A stretch of DNA of 64,000 nucleotides, taken from positions 1 to 64,000 of the forward strand of contig NZ_LAQO01000038.1 of NCBI RefSeq assembly GCF_000971975.1. Direction: 5' to 3'. Numbering within the stretch: the first letter of the stretch is position 1; every line of letters begins with the position of its first letter. Positions 17,329 to 26,254 of the stretch are shown in pieces. A model generated the notes under the pieces. That model made no database searches. It was not told the DNA's origin and was given only the letters and a program-made list of their open reading frames with translations. This DNA comes from Paenibacillus algorifonticola. GTDB lineage: Bacteria; Bacillota; Bacilli; Paenibacillales; Paenibacillaceae. A program made the translations under genes and the position numbers.

Positions 17329-18134
17329 TAAAACCTTATTACGCCGTACTCAGACTGCGGCTCAGCAACGGGCTGCAATACCGTGCCGCCGCATATGCAG
17401 GCATCGGGACGCAGTTTTTTTTCGGCTTTATTTTCATTATGGTGTTTGAAGCCTTTTATGCCCAGACCAGTGCAGCCGCACCACAAATGAGCCTCTCCGA
17501 GGTTGTCGCCTATTGCTGGCTCAAGCAAGCGTTCCTTGCCTTCATCGTATTATGGCTGCGGGACAATGAGCTGTTTCAGCTCATTACAAGCGGCAATATT
17601 GCCTATGAGCTGTGCAGGCCAAGCGGCATTTATGGCCTCTGGTATGCAAAGCTGCTCGCCCAGCGGCTGTCCAGCGCTTTGCTTCGCTGCCTGCCGATAT
17701 TGCTGGTGAGCTTTTTTCTGCCACAGCCCTACAGGCTTGAGCTGCCACCTGACTTTGCCGCCTTTCTCCTATTCGTCTGCTCGCTTATCATAGGCTTGTT
17801 CCTGATCGTAGCTATCTCTATGCTCATTTATATTTCAGTATTTATTACGATGTCACCGGCCGGCTCCTTGCTGATGTTCAGCGTGTTTGGCGAGTTTTTC
17901 GCCGGAATGATTATTCCGGTGCCGCTTATGCCGGATTGGATGCAGCGGATCGTCTATGCTCTTCCCTTCCACTGGACCGTTGACTTCCCGTTTCGCGTCT
18001 ACACCGGAAACATTTCCACGCTGGATGCCAGAGCGGGGCTGCTGTTTCAACTACTGTGGCTCGCCGCCCTTATTTTCATTGGCAAAATCGCGATGAACAA
18101 GGCGCTGCGACGCGTCGTTGTACAAGGAGGCTGA
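17325..18134 (+). CDS. ABC-2 family permease, subunit 1 (COG4587-like)
   Basis: 269 residues with about six hydrophobic helices, for example FFFGFIFIMVFEAFYAQ, LLFVCSLIIGLFLIVAIS and LLWLAALIFIGKIAMNKAL. The motif SGNIAYELCRPSGIYGLWYA is typical of this permease group. It is translationally coupled at both ends in a three-gene exporter operon (ATPase, permease, permease). Confidence 0.87.
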   Translation: MIKPYYAVLRLRLSNGLQYRAAAYAGIGTQFFFGFIFIMVFEAFYAQTSAAAPQMSLSEVVAYCWLKQAFLAFIVLWLRDNELFQLITSGNIAYELCRPSGIYGLWYAKLLAQRLSSALLRCLPILLVSFFLPQPYRLELPPDFAAFLLFVCSLIIGLFLIVAISMLIYISVFITMSPAGSLLMFSVFGEFFAGMIIPVPLMPDWMQRIVYALPFHWTVDFPFRVYTGNISTLDARAGLLFQLLWLAALIFIGKIAMNKALRRVVVQGG

Positions 18135-18141
18135 TGCGGCG

Positions 18142-18918
18142 ATGACGCTTTATTTTAAATACATGCTGCTGCTGTTCAAAGCGCAAATGGAGTACCGCGC
18201 TTCTTTTCTGCTGCTTGTGCTTGGACAATGCTTAACGCCATTTACTGTATTTACCGGGCTATATTTCATGTTCGAGCGTTTCGGGGACATGAAGGGCTGG
18301 AGCTTTTACGAGGTGCTGCTGTGCTTTGCTGTGACGCATATGGCTTTCTCAATTACCGAATGCTTCGCACGCGGGTTTGATATGTTCTCCTCGCTAGTTG
18401 TCAGCGGGGATTTCGACCGGCTGCTCGTTCGGCCGCGCGGCACCATTATTCAGGTGCTGGGCTCCAAATTTGAATTTTCCCGCGTCGGGCGTCTGCTGCT
18501 CGGAGCCGGGGTCCTCATCTGGGCGATCATGAATCTGGACATCGCATGGTCGCCGCTCAAAATAACGGCGCTCGTGCTGATGGAAGCCAGCGGCGTCATT
18601 ATTTTTGCCAGCATCTTTATTTTGTGCGCTTCGTTTAGCTTCTGGACCGTACAGGGACTTGAAATCGCCAATATTTTGACCGATGGCGGGCGGGAAATGA
18701 CGCAATATCCGCTGAGCATCTACCATAGGCGCATTCAGCAATTTTTCACCTTTATTATCCCGTTCGGCTGTGCCAACTATTTGCCGCTGCAATACATACT
18801 CGGACGCGAGGAAAACCCGATATATGCTTTTCTGCCGCTGGCAGGACTGCTTTTCCTTGTGCCTTGTCTGCTCATCTGGCAAATCGGCGTTCGGCGCTAC
18901 CGCTCAACCGGATCGTAG
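18142..18918 (+). CDS. ABC-2 family permease, subunit 2 (COG3694-like)
   Basis: 258 residues with about six hydrophobic helices. SGDFDRLLVRPRGTIIQVLG is the conserved cytoplasmic motif shared with the preceding permease. The ATG at 18142 follows AAGGAGG (18123-18129), which lies inside the end of the upstream gene; the earlier in-frame TTG at 18118 precedes that site. Together with the two upstream genes it makes a complete heteromeric exporter. Confidence 0.87.
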   Translation: MTLYFKYMLLLFKAQMEYRASFLLLVLGQCLTPFTVFTGLYFMFERFGDMKGWSFYEVLLCFAVTHMAFSITECFARGFDMFSSLVVSGDFDRLLVRPRGTIIQVLGSKFEFSRVGRLLLGAGVLIWAIMNLDIAWSPLKITALVLMEASGVIIFASIFILCASFSFWTVQGLEIANILTDGGREMTQYPLSIYHRRIQQFFTFIIPFGCANYLPLQYILGREENPIYAFLPLAGLLFLVPCLLIWQIGVRRYRSTGS

Positions 18919-18939
18919 AGCTGTTGTATAAATAGCTAG

Positions 18940-19407
18940 TTAATCGGCCGCCGGATAAATGCGATAGGCATCACGGCCAGCAGCGTCGGAGGCATGGGGG
19001 GCTGCACCATCCAATCTGGACAACGACCAACCGTAAGAAAGCACTGCGGCAAGCCGATCAGCTTCATCGTTCGTCAGCCATGCATGGACCGCTTCGCTGC
19101 CTGACTCCAATAGGAGCTCCGCCTCCTGCTTGAAGGCAACCTTGAGCCAGCTGTGAATGCCGCGAATCGTATTGTATTTAATTTGATAGCCCTCGGTCAC
19201 AGCCTGTGCAAAAAGCTCCGCATCGCTGCTGGCTAAAGCATTTAATACGCTGTAGTCAAATTGAAAGGGGCTCGTGTCCTCGGGAAAATCGCCCGCATGC
19301 ACCTTGCGGATCAATTGTTCATCCGTCCAGCCATAGGACTTAAGCGATTCCAGCAATAGCGCATCCCACTGTGATAGTTTAATAACCGTTCCTGTCTTTG
19401 CATCCAT
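18940..19407 (-). CDS. Hypothetical protein
   Basis: 155 residues, not recognised. The ATG at 19407 has AAGGAG eight bases upstream; an ATG at 19416 abuts that site. The protein is soluble and helical, and SYGW occurs twice (about residues 25 and 130), so an internal repeat is possible. It follows the importer operon on the same strand, but a hairpin at 19454-19498 separates them. Confidence 0.65.
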   Translation of the reverse strand: MDAKTGTVIKLSQWDALLLESLKSYGWTDEQLIRKVHAGDFPEDTSPFQFDYSVLNALASSDAELFAQAVTEGYQIKYNTIRGIHSWLKVAFKQEAELLLESGSEAVHAWLTNDEADRLAAVLSYGWSLSRLDGAAPHASDAAGRDAYRIYPAAD

Positions 19408-19453
19408 CAAATACATCTCCTTTATTTGTGCCTATACTTGTCCTTATATGAGT

Positions 19454-19498
19454 AAAGAGATTGCCCCGGCCATCACGAAGGAGGGGGGCAATCTCTTT
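19454..19498. terminator. Terminator after the permuted binding-protein gene
   Basis: AAAGAGATTGCCCC (19454-19467) pairs with GGGGCAATCTCTTT (19485-19498) in a 14-bp stem just beyond the stop at 19502. Confidence 0.65.
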
Positions 19499-19501
19499 CT
19501 A

Positions 19502-21343
19502 TTATTTAGCTGTTGCGCCTGCTTGGTAGGCGTTCAAAAACTCTTTTACTTTTGCCGAATCAGCTTTCAGCTCTAGGCCTGTTTTCACGAGCGGGCTAAG
19601 CGTAGAAATCGCTTTGAATTTATTGCCGCCGTAATAGGCTAAAAATTCATCCTGATTGATCGAGTAAAGCACAGCTTTTCTCAAATCTGCACTTTCTGCA
19701 ACTGGACGGTTTTTCGTATTAAACAGCAGGTACGAAGCCGCGTTGCTCGGAATCGTCTGGAGCGCCAGCTTGCTGTCGCCCTTCACGATGTCAAACTTCG
19801 TTTCAGGCACGCTGTAATAAAGATGAATTTCGCCGCTGCGCAGTGCGGACAATGCGCTATCGGCATCTTTAATAAAGCGAACTTTAATCGATGTAATTTT
19901 CGGCTCATGCTTCGTGCCCTTCATGTAGCCAGGGTTTTTATAGAAGACAGCTTCATAGTCGTTTTTGTGAGCCAAGATGTAAGGTCCGCTTGTGTACAGC
20001 GTATTGTTGTACTGGCTGCCCTCGGTTACCGTGTTTTGGTCGCCGTAAGGAATATCCTTGTTCACATCGAATTTGGCTACATCGTACGTATTAATTTTTT
20101 CTACCTGCTTCTTGGATACGATACCCGCAGATTGGTGGGCCAAATAATTCAGCACTTGCGGGAATGGCACCGTTGTTGTCAGCTTCACAACCTGGTACTT
20201 GCCTTCCTTGCTATTTGCCTGTGCCTTATCCGACACGAGCTCGGAAATTTTGGCATCGAGCCCTTTTTCCAGTTCATTTTTCACATTATCGCTGCCGCTG
20301 GACAGCTTTACAGACTCAAGCGCTGCCGGATCAGTAACCAGCTCGACATTTTTAATATGCTCGTGCAGGGTATACGTCCGGTGGTCAGGAACGGAATCTT
20401 TATTTTTGGCGCGATCCAGCGAGAAAATAACGTCGTCGGCGCCTACACGCTCGCCAGAATCGGCAACGAGCTTGTCTTTAATTTCCGCAAAATGAATATC
20501 ATCACGCAAAATGAAATAATAATCGGAATTGCCTTCGGCAATCGCAAAGTTATACGACAATGAGCCTTCTGCCGTCAGCTTGTCGTCATCGGTCAGGTTC
20601 AGCAGGCGCACGTATTGGTTCGTGTTGATAATGTTAATGGAGCCATCATTGCCTTTAATCGGGTCAAGCGAAGTCAAGGTCGCCATAGCCGATTGCAGCA
20701 CCAACGCTTCCGTATTGCGCTTCGATGCGTCTTTAAAATCCAGCTCTTCCCACGGGAGCGATCTAGACTTCGATAGGCGAACGCTGTCCTTGTTCAGCAC
20801 TTCCTGATTGAATGCTTGCGACTTAAGCGAGCTGTAAAGCGGAGCAATATAGGCGTTGTCAAAAACGAGCTTTTGCTCCAATTGTTTATACGTTTCTGTG
20901 TATTGATCCGGTGTTTGTGTGGAAGCCGTATCAATGAGGGCATCAATGTCCTTATCGCTCATAATGCTATAGTCACCGCCGGTTTTAAACAGCGAGCGAA
21001 CCGCATAGTCCGGATTTCCCGTTACTGTCGTCCAGCTCGACAACGCTATATCATAGTTGCCAGCATCCTGCTGCGCTTTAAAAGTACCGTAATCCGCTTG
21101 AATGTTCAGCTTAACGTTAAAGCCGTTTTTCACCAGCTGGTCACGTACAATGTTGAGATCCGTCTCATTGCTGCTCATTCCGAGCAATTCAATATCAACC
21201 GGCTTGCTGTCAACAACTGCCTCTGCGCCCTCCGTCGCTTGCGGCGAGCTTGCAGCCTCATCCTTCGTCGTCAATGTGCAGCCGCTCAGCATAATAGCCA
21301 GACTGAGCAGAATAAGTGAAAATAGCTTTCTTTTGTGTTTCAT
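19502..21343 (-). CDS. Oligopeptide-type ABC substrate-binding lipoprotein, apparently circularly permuted
   Basis: 613 residues with a lipoprotein signal (lipobox LSGC). The blocks of the SBP_bac_5 (DppA/OppA) fold are in the wrong order. Residues ~47-190 match the normal C-terminal block: PVDIELLGMSSNETDLNIVR, VKLNIQADYGTF, YDIALSSWTT, NPDYAVRSLF, IDALIDTASTQT and APLYSS. Residues ~205-600 then match the normal N-terminal and middle blocks: LTSLDPIKGN, YYFILRDDIHFAE, ADDVIFSLDRAKN, YTSGPYILAHKNDYEA, DADSALSALRSGEI, YLLFNTKNRPVAE and LRKAVLYSINQDEF. The protein ends at AKVKEFLNAYQAG, which normally leads into the block now at the N-terminus. The ATG follows GAGGAGAG. It is last in an operon with two permeases. 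Confidence 0.88.
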   Translation of the reverse strand: MKHKRKLFSLILLSLAIMLSGCTLTTKDEAASSPQATEGAEAVVDSKPVDIELLGMSSNETDLNIVRDQLVKNGFNVKLNIQADYGTFKAQQDAGNYDIALSSWTTVTGNPDYAVRSLFKTGGDYSIMSDKDIDALIDTASTQTPDQYTETYKQLEQKLVFDNAYIAPLYSSLKSQAFNQEVLNKDSVRLSKSRSLPWEELDFKDASKRNTEALVLQSAMATLTSLDPIKGNDGSINIINTNQYVRLLNLTDDDKLTAEGSLSYNFAIAEGNSDYYFILRDDIHFAEIKDKLVADSGERVGADDVIFSLDRAKNKDSVPDHRTYTLHEHIKNVELVTDPAALESVKLSSGSDNVKNELEKGLDAKISELVSDKAQANSKEGKYQVVKLTTTVPFPQVLNYLAHQSAGIVSKKQVEKINTYDVAKFDVNKDIPYGDQNTVTEGSQYNNTLYTSGPYILAHKNDYEAVFYKNPGYMKGTKHEPKITSIKVRFIKDADSALSALRSGEIHLYYSVPETKFDIVKGDSKLALQTIPSNAASYLLFNTKNRPVAESADLRKAVLYSINQDEFLAYYGGNKFKAISTLSPLVKTGLELKADSAKVKEFLNAYQAGATAK

Positions 21344-21489
21344 GTTTCTCTCTCCTCTTGTAATAATCTATAGTCTATAAGTTAACTCACATTCGTACAT
21401 CGCCAATACATCGTTTCGTAACGTAGCTTTGGATGGAATATGAATGAGGTTACAGCAAATACAGTTGCAATTGCAGCTTTAGCGCTGCC

Positions 21490-23001
21490 CTAATCCAGCT
21501 TCGGATCTAATGTATCCCGCAGGCCGTCGCCGAGAAAATTAAACGATAGCACGAGCGCAATAATCGCAAGCCCCGGATATATCGCCGTATAGGCGTGGGT
21601 TTCCAAATAGGCGCTGCCCAGCCGCAAAATATTGCCCCATTCCGGTATATGCGGCTCGACTCCCAAACCGAGATAGCTCAAGCTGCTTGTTGAAATGACA
21701 GCTGTGCCTATTGTAAGCGTCGATTTCACAATCATAGGAGCGATAGCGTTAGGCACAATATGCTTGAACAAAATAACGAGGTCGCCTGAGCCGAAAGCCC
21801 GCGCGGCCTGTACATATTCGAGCGTCGATACGAGCAGCACATTCGCCCGCATCGTACGGGCATAGGTCGGAATAGCGCCGATACTCAGCGCCAATATTAA
21901 ATTAGTCGTGCTGGCGCCAAAAGCGGCAATAATCGCGATAGCCAGCAAAATACCGGGAATGGCGTATAACACATCCAGTGCACGCATGATAATGTTATCC
22001 GCATGGCGGCCATAATAGCCGGACACCGCACCCAGCACACCGCCGATTAAGACGGGAATGAGTGTAGATAAAAAGCCGACTAGCAGCGAGATTCGGGCTC
22101 CAAATACGATGCGTGAAAGCAAATCCCGGCCGAAATTGTCCGTACCCAGCGGATAAGCGAGGCTTGGATGCTGCAAAATCGCTCCATAATTATTATCGAT
22201 AGCCAGTCCATAATCAAAGATCAAATAGCTGGTGACCGACAAGGTCAGCAGGAACAAAATAAAGAGCAGTCCCAGCATCGACGTTGAGCTTCTGGACAGC
22301 CGCTCCACCACATTGCTCACCCGTGAGCCGGATGTAAAGCTTCGATCTCGGAGCTTGGCGATAAGCAGCAAGCCGAGGAACAGAGCAAACAGATTGCCGC
22401 TCACTGCCGTTGCGATTAGGATCAAGGCGACCAGCCACATCCAGCGCGGCAATTCCGCCTTGTCAGCGTATTTGGCAACAAGCAGCAGGCTTGCAAGCTG
22501 GATAACCGCTGAGATGAGCAGCAACAGCATGCCGAGCAAAAACGTATTCGCGACATAAGGCTTGAACAGATTTAAAGCAGAGACGGCGAACACAAGCACC
22601 GTAGTCAGCAAAGTATAAACAGCAAGCGTATAAGCAGCGCTCTTCTTCCGTTTAATGAGCTGGAATGCTGCGGTAGCAATAAACACATTCACCGTCACCA
22701 AGCTGAGCAGCAGCACATAGCCAAGCGCTCTAGTCAAGCGGCCAAGCTCTCCGCCTTCTTTAAGCAAATCGCGCCGAATGAACGCCCATACCGCAAGCTG
22801 CAGCAGCGCAAAACCAAAATAGGCAGCGCTTATGGCAAGTCCAGTTGGCTTGAATGAGGCGTCAGCAGGCGTATAGCTGCTGAGCAGCAGCACAAGCGCC
22901 AAAGCGAGGGAAACAATGCCCGCGAAGCTGGCCTGGCTGTACTCCAGGCTAGATTTTAATTTAAAACGAATTTGTTGCTTATTTATGAAATCATTGGACA
23001 T
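21490..23001 (-). CDS. OppC/DppC-type permease with an extra ~210-residue N-terminal membrane domain
   Basis: 503 residues, against about 300 for normal OppC. The C-terminal ~290 residues are a standard permease: HPLGTD-like YPLGTDNFGRDLLSRIVFGA, the EAA-type loop YVQAARAFGSGDLVILFKHI, and ending NFLGDGLRDTLDPKLD. The first ~210 residues hold about six added hydrophobic helices of no known family, an even number that keeps the core topology. The ATG at 23001 is chosen because GCAGGTG lies six bases upstream. It forms an operon with the OppB-like gene (14-base gap) and the permuted binding protein. Confidence 0.88.
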   Translation of the reverse strand: MSNDFINKQQIRFKLKSSLEYSQASFAGIVSLALALVLLLSSYTPADASFKPTGLAISAAYFGFALLQLAVWAFIRRDLLKEGGELGRLTRALGYVLLLSLVTVNVFIATAAFQLIKRKKSAAYTLAVYTLLTTVLVFAVSALNLFKPYVANTFLLGMLLLLISAVIQLASLLLVAKYADKAELPRWMWLVALILIATAVSGNLFALFLGLLLIAKLRDRSFTSGSRVSNVVERLSRSSTSMLGLLFILFLLTLSVTSYLIFDYGLAIDNNYGAILQHPSLAYPLGTDNFGRDLLSRIVFGARISLLVGFLSTLIPVLIGGVLGAVSGYYGRHADNIIMRALDVLYAIPGILLAIAIIAAFGASTTNLILALSIGAIPTYARTMRANVLLVSTLEYVQAARAFGSGDLVILFKHIVPNAIAPMIVKSTLTIGTAVISTSSLSYLGLGVEPHIPEWGNILRLGSAYLETHAYTAIYPGLAIIALVLSFNFLGDGLRDTLDPKLD

Positions 23002-23015
23002 GGATAGCACCTGCT

Positions 23016-24119
23016 TTAGTATTGTTTCATTTTGGAGCGAATTCTAGGGTCAAAAAAGGCGTAAAGCAGATCCACAATAACGTTAATAACCGATATCGTA
23101 ATGGCTGTGTAGACGACGCCGCCCATAATGGCCGGGATATCCGGAATAAACTGCTTGTCTACAATATAGCTCCCAATCCCGCTAATGTTGAACACCTTCT
23201 CCGTCACTGCCGCCCCGCCAAGCATCGCGCCAAATTGCAGTCCAATAACCGTAATAATCGGAATGAGCGCATTGCCTACAGCATGCTTCCAAATGACCTG
23301 CCGGCGGGCCAGTCCTTTCGCTCTGGCGGTCGTAATATAGTCATCATGGATAACCTCCAGCGTTGAAGAGCGGGTCATGCGCGCAACCGCCGCCGTCAGG
23401 CCTGTACCTAGAACGACGATCGGCATAATCGCCGACAGCGCATTTTGTGGATTATAAGTAGCTGGCAGCCAGGATAGCTTGATCGAGAAATTCAAAATAA
23501 AAATCAATCCTTGCCAGAAATTCGGAATCGACAGCCCTAGCAAAGCAATGAACATAAAGGTGTAGTCGAAAAAGGAACCTGGCCTCGTTGCCGAAATAAT
23601 GCCGATTGGCAAAGCAATCAATACCGCGATCAGCGTCGAGACGATCAGTAGTCCAGAAATCAGCGACAGTACGAAAAACGCGGGCCGCTTGAGCAGAGAG
23701 TGGAACGTATCACTAAACGTCAGCTTCCCTTGCTGCTTCTCTGTCAGACGTTCCAATACGCGGGTGGCAAGCTGCTCTTTAAATTTAGCGGCAGCGATTC
23801 GCCTCGCTTCCTGCTCCGTTTTGACTGCGCTGGGCGACTGACCGAAAAAACGCTGCTTGCGCTGTATCTGATCCAGCGCCTCCGCAAGCAGCTTGTCCAT
23901 GCTGCCTGCTTGCAGCAGCTCTTCTCTCGTCTCTTCCTCAAGCCGGCGATAGCCAAACCGGGCTTTACGATATAAATAAACCGCGAATACGAACGCGGAT
24001 ACGGGTGCGCCTGCGATAAGCAGCAGCAGCCTGTAGGCTGGATGCTGAAGCATTTTACGATAGACAGCAGCCGTTAGGTCTGTGATGCCATTTCCTATTT
24101 TCAAATCTTGCCCCGTCAA
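23016..24119 (-). CDS. OppB/DppB-type permease with a remodelled N-terminus
   Basis: 367 residues. The core from about residue 140 is typical: SFFDYTFMFIALLGLSIPNFW, the EAA loop DYITTARAKGLARRQVIWKHA, GAAVTEKVFNISGIG and ending AFFDPRIRSK. In place of the usual first helix, PGDP motif and extracellular loop it has a helix near residue 35 and a ~100-residue highly charged helical segment (YRRLEEETREELLQ, KTEQEARRIAAAKFKEQL). The start is TTG, with AGGGGCGG about six bases upstream; the overlapping ATG is out of frame. It is the first gene of the importer operon. Confidence 0.86.
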   Translation of the reverse strand: MTGQDLKIGNGITDLTAAVYRKMLQHPAYRLLLLIAGAPVSAFVFAVYLYRKARFGYRRLEEETREELLQAGSMDKLLAEALDQIQRKQRFFGQSPSAVKTEQEARRIAAAKFKEQLATRVLERLTEKQQGKLTFSDTFHSLLKRPAFFVLSLISGLLIVSTLIAVLIALPIGIISATRPGSFFDYTFMFIALLGLSIPNFWQGLIFILNFSIKLSWLPATYNPQNALSAIMPIVVLGTGLTAAVARMTRSSTLEVIHDDYITTARAKGLARRQVIWKHAVGNALIPIITVIGLQFGAMLGGAAVTEKVFNISGIGSYIVDKQFIPDIPAIMGGVVYTAITISVINVIVDLLYAFFDPRIRSKMKQY

Positions 24120-24178
24120 GCATGTCCGCCCCTTTTACTCTAGCAATTTTAATTGCATTATTCCGATGGATATAGTAG

Positions 24179-24207
24179 ATTTTATTTTAAGGAATACAAA
24201 ATGTCAA
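24179..24207 (-). promoter_or_regulatory. Sigma-A-type promoter of the oligopeptide importer operon
   Basis: On the minus strand TTGACA (complement of 24202-24207), a 17-base spacer and TAAAAT (complement of 24179-24184). It lies about 60 bases upstream of the OppB-like start and in the gap divergent from the ATPase gene. Confidence 0.75.
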
Positions 24208-24275
24208 CATTCTACTAAATATGATTTGCATTTAATATTTTCCCTAAGGAAAACTAATCCATTGCAGGTGACGAT

Positions 24276-26012
24276 ATGAAACCATTATTACAAGTAAATA
24301 ATTTGTCCGTTTCCTTCTTTTCTCGCGATTCAGAGGTTGAAGCGGTACGCGGTGTAAGCTTTGAAGTGAAGCAAGGAGAGACGCTCGGCATCGTAGGCGA
24401 ATCGGGCAGCGGCAAAAGCGTAACCGCCCGCACCATTATGCGTTTGCTCCCTTCTCCCCCCTCTATAGTCAAAGGCGGCGAGGTATTATTTCAAGGCGAT
24501 AATCTCGCCCATAAATCAGAGCACGAAATGGAGAAAATACGCGGCAAGGATATCGGCATGATTTTTCAGGACCCGATGTCTTCGCTTAATCCGACGATGC
24601 GCATCGGCCGGCAAATTGAAGAAAGCTTAATCAAGCATCGCAAGCTCGGCAAGCAGGAAGCCCGGAAAGCGGCAACCCAGATGCTGGACATGGTTGGCAT
24701 TTCGAATAGCGAGTCCCGCTATTATCAATACCCTCATGAATTTTCCGGTGGCATGCGGCAGCGGGTTATGATTGCGATCGCCCTCGCTTGCCGGCCTTCC
24801 CTGCTCATCGCAGACGAGCCTACGACTTCACTGGACGTAACGATTCAGGCGCAAATTTTGCAGCAGATGAAGGAATTGCAGCAGCAGCTTGGAACGTCCA
24901 TTATTTTGATTACGCATGATTTGGGCGTTGTAGCAGGGATGTGCGACCGCGTAGTCGTCATGAAGGATGGGGAAATTGTGGAGACCGGCACGACGGAGCA
25001 AATTTTCGAAAGTCCACAGCATCCGTATACAGTAAAGCTGCTTCACGCCCTGCCGCGTCTGGATGAGAAAAAGAAGCCCAAGCCGAAGCCGTTGCTATCC
25101 CGTCCGGAGGACAATGTTCCGCTGCTGCAGGTGCGCTCTTTGCGGCAGCATTTTGACCTCGGCAAAGGCCAAATCGTTAAGGCGGTTAACAATGTGAGCT
25201 TTGATATTAAAGCTGGCGAGACGCTTGGCGTTGTCGGCGAATCGGGCAGCGGCAAGTCGACGACAGGCCGCACGATATTGCGGTTAAACGAAGCGACAGG
25301 CGGGGAAGTGCTGTACCGGGGAATACCGCTCCAGCATTTAAATCGGGCAGAGATGAAGCAAATGCGGCGGCATATGGGCATTATTTTTCAAGATCCCTAT
25401 GCTTCGCTTAACCCACGCCTGCGCATTGTCGATATTATTGGCGAGGCGCTGGACGCTCATGGCATGACGAAGGGCAAGACGAACCGTCTCAAACGCGTAG
25501 AGGAGCTGCTCGAATTGGTCGGGCTGAACGCCTCCCATGCCCTCCGCTATCCGCATGAGTTTTCCGGCGGGCAGCGGCAGCGTATTGGCATCGCCCGTAC
25601 GCTGGCGGTCGAGCCGGAATTTATCGTCTGCGACGAGCCGCTGTCTGCTCTCGACGTCTCGATTCAGGCGCAAATTGTGAAGCTCTTGGAGGAGCTTCAA
25701 CAGCGGCTTGGCTTGACTTACTTGTTTATCGCCCATGATCTGTCCATGGTTAAGCATATTAGCGACCGGGTCGCGGTTATGTATAAGGGCAAAATCGTTG
25801 AGCTGGCTGAAAGCGAGGAGCTATATACGAATCCGCTCCATGCGTATACGAAGTCGCTGCTCGCGGCCATCCCGGTTCCTGATCCAGCTATTGAGTCGAA
25901 GAAACGACTCCTGCCGCATACGGAGGCATCCAAAGCCGATCCATACGGGCTGGAGCATTCTTCCTTTATTGAAGTGAAGCCGGGGCATTTTGTTGCCGTT
26001 GCAGGAGCTTAG
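24276..26012 (+). CDS. Fused double ATPase of an oligopeptide ABC importer (DppD-DppF type)
   Basis: 578 residues containing two complete ATPase domains. Domain 1 (about 1-265): GESGSGKSV, FSGGMRQRV, LLIADEPTTSLD, ITHDLGV. Domain 2 (about 285-560): GESGSGKST, FSGGQRQRIG, FIVCDEPLSALD, IAHDLSM. Both have the oligopeptide-family C-terminal HPYT/HAYT motif. Normally these are separate OppD and OppF proteins. It is divergent from the permease/binding-protein operon and very likely powers it, since no other permeases are adjacent. Confidence 0.92.
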   Translation: MKPLLQVNNLSVSFFSRDSEVEAVRGVSFEVKQGETLGIVGESGSGKSVTARTIMRLLPSPPSIVKGGEVLFQGDNLAHKSEHEMEKIRGKDIGMIFQDPMSSLNPTMRIGRQIEESLIKHRKLGKQEARKAATQMLDMVGISNSESRYYQYPHEFSGGMRQRVMIAIALACRPSLLIADEPTTSLDVTIQAQILQQMKELQQQLGTSIILITHDLGVVAGMCDRVVVMKDGEIVETGTTEQIFESPQHPYTVKLLHALPRLDEKKKPKPKPLLSRPEDNVPLLQVRSLRQHFDLGKGQIVKAVNNVSFDIKAGETLGVVGESGSGKSTTGRTILRLNEATGGEVLYRGIPLQHLNRAEMKQMRRHMGIIFQDPYASLNPRLRIVDIIGEALDAHGMTKGKTNRLKRVEELLELVGLNASHALRYPHEFSGGQRQRIGIARTLAVEPEFIVCDEPLSALDVSIQAQIVKLLEELQQRLGLTYLFIAHDLSMVKHISDRVAVMYKGKIVELAESEELYTNPLHAYTKSLLAAIPVPDPAIESKKRLLPHTEASKADPYGLEHSSFIEVKPGHFVAVAGA

Positions 26013-26061
26013 ACTTACAAATAAGCTTTAGAACAGAATAAGCTAACACAGGTTTAAAAAA

Positions 26062-26123
26062 TGAACAGCCAGCGCTGCCGAAAGATAGACGGCAGGCGCT
26101 GGCTGTTCAGCGTTCTTTTTTTT
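26062..26123 (+). terminator. Strong terminator after the fused ATPase gene
   Basis: TGAACAGCCAGCGC pairs with GGCGCTGGCTGTTCA (ending 26109), extended by TGCCG/CGGCA, followed by a T tract (26113-26123). Confidence 0.85.
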
Positions 26124-26254
26124 CACAGAAACAACGTTCTATCCCTATTTAACTTCATAAGTTGCGACGCTTTATTATTTGCTGCATCAGGAAACGATAT
26201 CCGTAATTGAGAAGATTGGGAAGATCAAGCTGTTTTCTCGGCCTCTATGATCCT

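Noticed and set aside
19502..21343. The rearranged order as a cloning or assembly artefact
   Set aside because: The gene is one uninterrupted frame with signal peptide, ribosome site, operon position and terminator all in place, and its linkers fall at domain boundaries.
26062..26123. Long hairpin considered as a small RNA
   Set aside because: It directly follows a gene and runs into T's, so a terminator explains it fully.
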